Assembly (NCBI RefSeq): GCF_900103195.1
Contig: NZ_FMWU01000013.1
Coordinates: 1 to 64,000, forward strand
DNA from: Methylobacterium sp. UNC378MF
GTDB lineage: Bacteria > Pseudomonadota > Alphaproteobacteria > Rhizobiales > Beijerinckiaceae
Direction: 5' to 3'
Length of the DNA: 64,000 nucleotides
Shown: positions 56,406-64,000 of the stretch, one piece after another
Layout of the letters: the number at the start of each line of letters is the position of its first letter
How positions within the stretch are numbered: position 1 is the stretch's first letter
Translations under genes and position numbers: made by a program
Notes under the pieces: generated by a model
The model's database searches: none
What the model was told of the DNA's origin: nothing
The model's input: only the letters and a program-made list of their open reading frames with translations

Positions 56406-56595
56406 ATATGCCCCGGCACGGCGGCGCGGATTGACACGGAAGCGGCGCGCCCGTAGTGACCCCGCATGGCGCGCGGCCTCAGCTGGGGTCCGCGCGTTTC
56501 GCGTTGTCCGGGCTCAAAGTCCGCGCAATGACTTCAAACAAGAAGCCGGTCCAGGGGCAGCCGCCCCGGAGGCCGTTCGAGAACACGAGAGAACG

Positions 56596-56910
56596 ATGTT
56601 CGCAGTCATCAAGACGGGCGGTAAGCAGTACCGCGTCGCCGCCAACGACACCATCACCATCGCCTCCCTGGCAGGCGAGGCCGGCGAGGCCGTGACCTTC
56701 GGCGAGGTCCTCCTGTTCGCCGACGGCGCGGGCGCGACCCAGGTCGGCGCCCCGACCCTCTCGGGCATCAGCGTCACCGGCGAGATCGTGCGCCACGGCC
56801 GCGACAAGAAGGTCATCGCCTTCAAGAAGCGCCGTCGGCAGAACTCGCGCCGCAAGCGCGGTCACCGGCAGGACCACACGGTCGTGCGCATCACCGGCAT
56901 TTCGGCCTGA
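56596..56910 (+). CDS. rplU: 50S ribosomal protein L21
   Basis: Binds 23S rRNA; 104 residues beginning FAVIKTGGKQYRVAANDTI and ending with KVIAFKKRRRQNSRRKRGHRQ and HTVVRITGI, standard for L21. GAGAGAAC precedes the ATG. A leader of about 190 bases lies upstream, possibly with the promoter of the L21-L27 unit. Confidence 0.97.
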   Translation: MFAVIKTGGKQYRVAANDTITIASLAGEAGEAVTFGEVLLFADGAGATQVGAPTLSGISVTGEIVRHGRDKKVIAFKKRRRQNSRRKRGHRQDHTVVRITGISA

Positions 56911-56996
56911 CGCACGCCAGACGCTGGGCGCGTCAGGGTCCCTGAGGATCCGATCCGCGACCGCATCCAAGCCAATCAGAATTCGGAGTTCATCCC

Positions 56997-57263
56997 ATGG
57001 CACACAAAAAGGCAGGCGGCTCGTCCCGCAACGGTCGCGACTCGGAAGGCCGGCGCCTCGGCGTCAAGAAGTTCGGCTCGGAAGCCGTGATTCCGGGCAA
57101 CATCATCGTGCGTCAGCGCGGCACCAAATGGCATCCCGGCGCCAATGTCGGCATGGGCAAGGACCATACGCTCTTCGCGCTGGTACCGGGCCATGTCCGC
57201 TTCGAGACGCGCCGCGGGCGCGCCTTCGTGGCCGTAGCACCGCTGGCCGAGGCCGCGGAATAA
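56997..57263 (+). CDS. rpmA: 50S ribosomal protein L27
   Basis: Near the peptidyl-transferase centre; 88 residues starting [23 protein letters not shown], the conserved N-terminus that reaches the active site. No cleavable N-terminal extension, as expected for Proteobacteria. Follows rplU and is ended by a strong hairpin at 57368-57393. Confidence 0.97.
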   Translation: MAHKKAGGSSRNGRDSEGRRLGVKKFGSEAVIPGNIIVRQRGTKWHPGANVGMGKDHTLFALVPGHVRFETRRGRAFVAVAPLAEAAE

Positions 57264-57367
57264 CAGGCGGGCGCCTTTGAGGCGAAGCTGGCGTCCCGCC
57301 CGGTGTCCCACACCGGACCGGAGACGTCGTTGCCGAGCCCCTGACGGGCCGGTTCGGACGGAACACC

Positions 57368-57393
57368 GGGGAGGATGGGACGCCATCCTCCCC
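57368..57393 (+). terminator. Terminator after rplU-rpmA
   Basis: A perfect 11-bp stem GGGGAGGATGG/CCATCCTCCCC with a GACG loop, followed by TTCGTCGTCTT. It lies 105 bases past the L27 stop. Confidence 0.75.
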
Positions 57394-57448
57394 TTCGTCG
57401 TCTTGAGGCGGTGCCCCGGAGCCGGGAATGCCGCCCTGCGAGGGCACG

Positions 57449-59222
<1,774 letters not shown>

Positions 59223-59412
59223 CCGGCGGACCGGCTTCGAGGCGTGGCGGTGGAGACCGCCCGCTCTCACGTGTCGCTCGGCCCAGCCATCCCGAGCGTC
59301 GAGATCTGTGGCCGTCGATCCGGACGAGCGCGGCGACCCATGTCCTCGCGCGGCTGTTCAACGGGCCGGTCTTGGTTCAAACCCGCCCGGAACGCGCGTC
59401 CCCGCAAGAATC

Positions 59413-60528
59413 ATGATCCCTGCCCTCGAAGAATTCCGCCGTGTGGTGATCAAGGTCGGCTCGGCCCTGCTGGTCGATCGCGCCGCCGGCCGCCTGCGCC
59501 ATGCCTGGCTCGCGGCGCTGGCCGAGGACATCGCAGAGCTGCACGGCCGGGGAGTCGACGTGCTGGTGGTGTCCTCCGGCAGCATCGCCCTCGGACGGAC
59601 CGTGCTCGGCCTGCCGCCGGGCCCGCTGCGACTGGAGGAGAGCCAGGGCGCGGCCTCGGTCGGACAGATCACCCTCGCGCGCCACTGGGCCGAGGCTTTG
59701 GGCCATCACGGCATCGTCGCGGGGCAGATCCTGGTGACTCCCCAGGATACTGAGGAGCGCCGCCGCTACCTCAACGCCCGCGCGACCGTGCTGAAGCTTC
59801 TGGAGATGCGCGCCGTCCCGGTCGTGAACGAGAACGACACGGTGGCGACCTCCGAGATCCGCTACGGCGACAACGACCGGCTCGCGGCCCGGGTCGCCAC
59901 CATGATCGATGCCGACGTGCTGGTTCTGTTCTCGGATATCGACGGTCTCTACACCGCCCCGCCCAAGAGCGATCCGGCGGCGCGCCACCTCGCCATCGTC
60001 GATCGCATCACCCCGGAGATCGAGGCGATGGCCGGAGGACCGGCCTCGGAACTGTCGCGGGGCGGCATGCGCACCAAGGTCGAGGCCGCCAAGATCGCGG
60101 CCTCTGGCGGCACCCACTTGGTGATTGCCGATGGGCGCGGGAAGAACCCACTCAAGGCGGTCCGGGACGGCGCGCGCTGCACGTGGTTCCTCTCCGGTTC
60201 CACGCCCACGGCCGCCCGGAAAACCTGGATCGCCGGCTCCCTGGAGCCGCGCGGCACCCTCACGATCGATGCCGGAGCCGAGCAGGCCTTGCGCAGCGGC
60301 GCCAGCCTTCTGCCGGTGGGCGTTCGTGCGATCGAGGGCAGCTTCTCCCGCGGCGACGCCGTCATGATCCGCGATCCGGAGGGTCGGATCCTCGGCCGCG
60401 GCCTGGTGGCGTATGACAGCGCCGAGGCCGCCCTGATCATCGGTCATCCGAGCGCGCGCATTCCCGATCTGCTCAATTATCCCGGCCGCGCCTGGATGGT
60501 GCACCGCGATGACTTGGCATTGTTCTAG
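59413..60528 (+). CDS. proB: Glutamate 5-kinase with PUA domain
   Basis: First step of proline synthesis. The 371-residue protein has the kinase start [43 protein letters not shown] and [13 protein letters not shown], then a C-terminal PUA domain (about 280-365). Start at ATG 59413. Followed by proA after a 160-base gap. Confidence 0.96.
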   Translation: MIPALEEFRRVVIKVGSALLVDRAAGRLRHAWLAALAEDIAELHGRGVDVLVVSSGSIALGRTVLGLPPGPLRLEESQGAASVGQITLARHWAEALGHHGIVAGQILVTPQDTEERRRYLNARATVLKLLEMRAVPVVNENDTVATSEIRYGDNDRLAARVATMIDADVLVLFSDIDGLYTAPPKSDPAARHLAIVDRITPEIEAMAGGPASELSRGGMRTKVEAAKIAASGGTHLVIADGRGKNPLKAVRDGARCTWFLSGSTPTAARKTWIAGSLEPRGTLTIDAGAEQALRSGASLLPVGVRAIEGSFSRGDAVMIRDPEGRILGRGLVAYDSAEAALIIGHPSARIPDLLNYPGRAWMVHRDDLALF

Positions 60529-60687
60529 AGATCGTCGATCTAAGCTAATCTATTTACGAATTTTGGTCGCAATCATCGTCATCATTCCAGGCCGAGCACT
60601 CTTGTCGGAACAGCGCCCGATGTGCAAATACGGCGCTCATCCCCGTTCTGGCCGCCTGTTCGGCCGCCGACAACCGAGGACGCCAGC

Positions 60688-61986
60688 GTGCCCGTCCTGA
60701 ACCTGAGATCGGACTTCGCCGAGGCCGATGCGCTGCCGGAGCAGATGGCCGCGATCGGCCGCCGCGCCCGTTCGGCGGCGCGGCGCATGGCGCTGGCCTC
60801 GGCGCGGACCAAGGACGTGGCGCTCAAGCTGATCGCGGAGCGGATCCGGGCGAGCCGGGACGAGATCCTGAGCGAGAACGCGCGGGACGTGGCCGCCGCC
60901 CGGAGCGCCGGCCAGAGCGCCGCGCTGATCGACCGCCTCACCCTCGACCCAGGGCGCCTTGCCGGGATCGCCGATGCCGTCGAGAAGGTGGGCTCGCTCG
61001 CCGATCCGGTCGGGCGGCAGCTGGCCGCCATCGAGCGGCCGAACGGCCTGCTCATCGAGCGCATCGCGGTGCCGCTCGGCGTCGTCGGGGTGATCTTCGA
61101 GGCGCGCCCGAACGTGACCGCGGATGCGGGCGCGCTCTGCCTCAAGGCCGGCAATGCCGCGATCCTCCGGGCCGGCTCGGACAGCCATCGCAGCGCCATG
61201 GCGATCGCGCGGGCCATGAGCCGCGGTCTCGCGGATGCGGGCCTGCCGGAGGACGCCATCCAGCTGGTGCCGACCCGCGACCGCGCCGCGGTCGGGCTGA
61301 TGCTCGCCGGCCTCGACGGCTGCGTCGACGTGATCGTTCCCCGGGGCGGGCGCGGCCTCGTGGAGCGCGTCCAGGCCGAGGCGCGGGTACCGGTTTTCGC
61401 GCATCTCGACGGGATCAACCATGTCTACGTCGCCGCGGCGGCGGACCTCGACATGGCCCGCTCCGTGCTGCTCAACAGCAAGATGCGCCGAACCAGCGTC
61501 TGCGGCGCCGCCGAGACCCTGCTGGTCGATCGCGCCTGCGCGGCGACGCATCTCGCACCGCTCGTCCGCGCGCTGCTCGATGCCGGCTGTGCCGTCCGCG
61601 GCGATGCCGAGACCCGTGCGGTCGATCCGCGGGTGACGGCCGCCTCCGAGGAGGATTGGCACACCGAGTATCTCGATGCGATCATCGCGGTGCGCGTGGT
61701 CGACGGGATCGGGGCCGCCATCGAGCATATCGAGACGTATGGATCGCATCACACCGACGCGATCATCACCGAGGACAATGCCGAGGCCACCCGTTTCCTG
61801 GCCGAAGTCGATTCCGCCATCGTGACGCACAACGCCTCCACGCAATTCGCGGATGGCGGCGAGTTCGGGTTCGGGGCCGAGATCGGCATCGCCACGGGGC
61901 GGATGCATGCGCGCGGACCGGTGGGTGTCGAGCAGCTGACCACGTTCAAATATCGCGTTCACGGCAACGGCCAGACCCGTCCGTGA
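60688..61986 (+). CDS. proA: Gamma-glutamyl phosphate reductase
   Basis: Second step of proline synthesis, reducing glutamyl phosphate with NADPH. The 432-residue protein is an aldehyde-dehydrogenase-fold enzyme with [32 protein letters not shown], the catalytic cysteine in [13 protein letters not shown] and [23 protein letters not shown] 60688 with CGAGGA upstream is the likely start. The spacer from proB is AT-rich for this genome and may carry its own promoter. Confidence 0.96.
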   Translation: MPVLNLRSDFAEADALPEQMAAIGRRARSAARRMALASARTKDVALKLIAERIRASRDEILSENARDVAAARSAGQSAALIDRLTLDPGRLAGIADAVEKVGSLADPVGRQLAAIERPNGLLIERIAVPLGVVGVIFEARPNVTADAGALCLKAGNAAILRAGSDSHRSAMAIARAMSRGLADAGLPEDAIQLVPTRDRAAVGLMLAGLDGCVDVIVPRGGRGLVERVQAEARVPVFAHLDGINHVYVAAAADLDMARSVLLNSKMRRTSVCGAAETLLVDRACAATHLAPLVRALLDAGCAVRGDAETRAVDPRVTAASEEDWHTEYLDAIIAVRVVDGIGAAIEHIETYGSHHTDAIITEDNAEATRFLAEVDSAIVTHNASTQFADGGEFGFGAEIGIATGRMHARGPVGVEQLTTFKYRVHGNGQTRP

Positions 61987-62005
61987 CCCGAGTGGAAGGT
62001 CCGGC

Positions 62006-63127
62006 GTGCGGCTGATCCTGCCGCCGTGCGCCCCGGGCATGCGGATCGGCCTCTACGGCGGGTCCTTCAACCCCGCCCATCTGGGCCACCGGCACGTCAC
62101 CCTCTCGGCGCTGCGTCGGCTCGGCCTCGACCGGGTCTGGTGGCTGGTCAGCCCCGGGAACCCGCTGAAGAACCGGAGCAGCCTCCCCTCCGTGGAAGAG
62201 CGGTGCGTGCAGGCGCGGCGCATCGCCCGGCATCCCCGAATCGCCGTCACGGGCTTCGAGGCGGCTCTGGGCGTCCGCTTCACAGTCCAGACCCTGCGCT
62301 TTCTCACGCGCCGGTATCCGGGCGTTCACTTCGTCTGGATCATGGGGGCCGATTCGCTCGCCACCTTCCACCGCTGGAAAGGCTTCGCCGAGATCGCAGA
62401 GCTGATGCCGATCGCCGTGATCGACCGCCCCGGCTTCACCATGACGCCACTCAGCGCGCGGGCGGCGCGGCGCCTGGCCGGCGCCCGGATTCCCGAGCGA
62501 GCGGTATCGACCCTCGCGCTGCGTCCGCCGCCGGCCTGGATATTCCTGCACGGGCCCCGCTCGCCCCTGTCATCCACGCAGATCCGCGCACGGATCGGGC
62601 CCGGGACACCGCAACTCCCGCCGGCGCGGTTGCAATCGACGCCCGATACCGCCAATTTCATAGAATCCCGCAACGCCCGATGGCGCGGTGCGGCAGAACG
62701 AGGAACCAGGACTCTGCCCGAGATCAGTCGCACGGAGATGATCCGTACCCCCGTCCAGGCCCCGGGCGAAGCCGGTCAGGCGCGCTCGGACGACCTGAAG
62801 GCCCTTGCGCTCGAATGTCTCGACGACATGAAGGCCGAGGAGACGATCGCGATCGATCTGGCCGGCAAGACCTCGCTCGCCGACACGATGATCATCGCAT
62901 CGGGCCGCTCGCAACGGCATGTCGGCTCGATCGCCGACAAGATCATCCAGGAGATGAAGAATCGCGGCTTCGGCAATGCCCGGGTCGAAGGCATGCCGGC
63001 CTGCGACTGGGTGCTGATCGATGCCGGCGACGTGCTCGTGCACATCTTCCGTCCCGAGGTCCGAGGCTTCTACAATCTCGAGAAGATGTGGGGCGCCGAC
63101 CGCCCGGTCGGGATCGCGGCCGGCTAG
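62006..63127 (+). CDS. nadD: NadD and RsfS in one continuous reading frame
   Basis: The frame encodes 373 residues without a stop. Residues 12-205 are nicotinate-nucleotide adenylyltransferase (NAD synthesis): GGSFNPAHLGH (18-28), WIMGADS and SSTQIR (189-194). Residues 206-244 are a linker with no domain. From Met245 the sequence is RsfS. Either a true fusion is made, or RsfS is also started inside (ATG 62738), with NadD lacking its own stop. Start GTG 62006; ATG 62039 is an alternative. nadD-rsfS-rlmH-envC order is conserved, normally as separate genes. Confidence 0.9.
   Translation: MRLILPPCAPGMRIGLYGGSFNPAHLGHRHVTLSALRRLGLDRVWWLVSPGNPLKNRSSLPSVEERCVQARRIARHPRIAVTGFEAALGVRFTVQTLRFLTRRYPGVHFVWIMGADSLATFHRWKGFAEIAELMPIAVIDRPGFTMTPLSARAARRLAGARIPERAVSTLALRPPPAWIFLHGPRSPLSSTQIRARIGPGTPQLPPARLQSTPDTANFIESRNARWRGAAERGTRTLPEISRTEMIRTPVQAPGEAGQARSDDLKALALECLDDMKAEETIAIDLAGKTSLADTMIIASGRSQRHVGSIADKIIQEMKNRGFGNARVEGMPACDWVLIDAGDVLVHIFRPEVRGFYNLEKMWGADRPVGIAAG
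62738..63127 (+). CDS. rsfS: Ribosomal silencing factor RsfS (C-terminal part of the fused frame)
   Basis: Binds L14 on the 50S subunit and blocks subunit joining in starvation. Read from ATG 62738 it is 129 residues with LALECLDDMKAEETIAIDLAGKTSLADTMIIASGRSQRH, GNARVEGMPACDWVLIDAGDVLVHIF and RGFYNLEKMW, the full RsfS fold. GGAG lies directly before the ATG, too close for an ideal ribosome site. Given separately because internal initiation would yield a normal protein. Confidence 0.8.
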   Translation: MIRTPVQAPGEAGQARSDDLKALALECLDDMKAEETIAIDLAGKTSLADTMIIASGRSQRHVGSIADKIIQEMKNRGFGNARVEGMPACDWVLIDAGDVLVHIFRPEVRGFYNLEKMWGADRPVGIAAG

Positions 63128-63142
63128 GACGGATCGCGCCCC

Positions 63143-63637
63143 GTGCGCTTGGTCCTGGCCGCGGTCGGACGGTTGAAGGCGGGACCGGAGCGTGAGCTCG
63201 CGTCACGATATCGCGACCGCGCCGCGCAACTCGGTCGCGGCCTCGGCTTCTCGACCTGCGACAGTGTCGAGATCCCGGAATCACGTGCCCGCCGCGCCCT
63301 CGACCGCTGCGCCGAGGAAGGCACGGCGCTCGGGGCCCTTCTGCCCCCCGGCGGTGTGCTGGTCGCCTATGACGAGCGCGGCCGGGCCGATCTCGGCAGC
63401 GACGCTTTGGCCGACCGTGTCGCTGCGTGGCGCGATGCGTCCCGCCCGGCTCTGGTCGTGGCGATCGGCGGGCCGGACGGTCTGGACGCCTCAATTCGGA
63501 CGCGGGCGGAGTTGATCCTGTCCTTCGGGGCCGCAACCCTGCCCCACGGACTCGTGCGCGTGCTCGCCCTCGAACAGCTCTACCGCAGCCTCACCATCCT
63601 GGCCGGACACCCGTATCATCGCGGTGAGGCGGGCTGA
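63143..63637 (+). CDS. rlmH: 23S rRNA pseudouridine-1915 N3-methyltransferase RlmH
   Basis: SPOUT-knot methyltransferase acting on helix 69 of 23S rRNA. The 164-residue protein has AIGGPDGLDASIRTRAELILSFG and the C-terminal LVRVLALEQLYRSLTILAGHPYHR, diagnostic for RlmH. Start at GTG 63143, 15 bases after the rsfS stop. Confidence 0.95.
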   Translation: MRLVLAAVGRLKAGPERELASRYRDRAAQLGRGLGFSTCDSVEIPESRARRALDRCAEEGTALGALLPPGGVLVAYDERGRADLGSDALADRVAAWRDASRPALVVAIGGPDGLDASIRTRAELILSFGAATLPHGLVRVLALEQLYRSLTILAGHPYHRGEAG

Positions 63638-63643
63638 TCGGCC

Positions 63644-64000
63644 GTGGCGATTTCCGAGATTGGAGCCGAGCCGAGCCAGGCATCACGACGGGCGCTGCCG
63701 GTACTCGCCCTGATGGTCCTGGTCTCGTTCGCCGGGACGGCGCACGCGGAGGCCCCCAAGCCCACCGATCCCGAAGCTATTCAGCGCGCCAACGAGGAGC
63801 GCGAGCGCCGTGCGGAGAATCTGAAGCGCGTTCAGGACGCGCTCGCCGCCAGCGCCGGTCAGCGCGCCCAGTTCGAGACCGAGATTGCGGCGATCGGATC
63901 CGACCGGGCGAAGCTCGATGCCGCCCTCCTCGATGCGAACCGGCAGGCACAGGCGACCGAAGACCGCCTGAGCCGCCTGGAAGAGCGCCTGAAGGCGATG
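63644..64000 (+). CDS. EnvC-like murein hydrolase activator, N-terminal part only
   Basis: 119 codons are visible before the right edge. GTG 63644 starts a protein with a signal peptide (RRALPVLALMVLVSFAGTAHA, cut near residue 35) and then a long charged helix (NEERERRAENLKRVQDALAAS and onward) typical of the EnvC/M23 coiled-coil region that precedes a LytM domain. The rlmH-envC neighbourhood supports this. The LytM domain lies beyond the window. Confidence 0.8.
   Translation, partial: MAISEIGAEPSQASRRALPVLALMVLVSFAGTAHAEAPKPTDPEAIQRANEERERRAENLKRVQDALAASAGQRAQFETEIAAIGSDRAKLDAALLDANRQAQATEDRLSRLEERLKAM

Overview
The window is 64 kb of GC-rich chromosome with dense genes, many start/stop overlaps (ATGA, GTGA, TTGA) and frequent GTG or TTG starts. 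Gene content and order point to an alphaproteobacterium of the order Hyphomicrobiales. The main evidence is zapA with a DUF4164 neighbour, a GapR (DUF2312) gene beside DUF1244, DUF4167 beside prmC-prfA, and rplU-rpmA-GNAT-obgE-proB-proA-nadD-rsfS-rlmH-envC. I infer the genus Methylobacterium (class II glycerate kinase beside pyk, overall style), but no marker gene proves it. The window looks like core chromosome: I see no prophage, integrase, IS element, CRISPR array, tRNA or rRNA.

Layout. 1-851: 3' part of gmd runs off the left edge. 1017-7834: malonate decarboxylase operon mdcACDEGH (minus strand), facing a decayed madL-madM malonate transporter pair and an FCD-type GntR regulator (plus strand). 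8015-8738: zapA and DUF4164, with a possible 6S-like RNA downstream. 9188-15241: lower-glycolysis/gluconeogenesis block gap-pgk-fba with two small unknown proteins, then a ThiE-like protein and a Sel1-repeat exported protein. 15246-18577: cupin, AhpD-like, DUF779 and aldehyde dehydrogenase. 18920-21095: DUF3649-PepSY-DUF3325 membrane cluster of the kind linked to iron-siderophore uptake. 21258-25143: small exported protein, double cold-shock protein, receiver-domain protein, Ppx/GppA phosphatase and RlmE. 25261-29436: a decayed gene, DUF4167, then PrmC with its substrate release factor 1. 29666-34373: PtsP, LysC, UbiG. 34420-37549: a deleted PEBP gene, PAS protein, L36, TPR protein, alpha/beta hydrolase. 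37730-42780: pyruvate kinase, DUF1036, glycerate 2-kinase, N-formylglutamate amidohydrolase, DUF1244, GapR. 42988-50436: phosphodiesterase-like exported enzyme, Asd, exported unknowns, gamma-glutamyltransferase-like protein. 50540-53022: broken DUF817-like fragment, AlkB, GpmA, DapB. 53141-54798: bacterioferritin, Bfd and a solitary ruvA. 54934-64000: YceI, then the ribosomal protein / ObgE / proline / NadD-RsfS / RlmH / EnvC block, running off the right edge.

How the genes connect. Gap, Pgk, Fba, GpmA, Pyk and glycerate kinase together cover most of triose metabolism and, if this is a serine-cycle methylotroph, the entry of glycerate. LysC, Asd and DapB form the start of lysine biosynthesis. 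Bfr and Bfd store and release iron behind a strong upstream dyad.

I did not find a convincing new multi-gene system. The most informative observations are: gene decay (madL/madM beside an intact mdc operon, a PEBP gene with its middle deleted, a frameshifted unknown gene, a DUF817-like fragment); a single open frame joining NadD and RsfS; a strong inverted repeat upstream of bfd; a possible 6S-like RNA after zapA; and an isolated ruvA.
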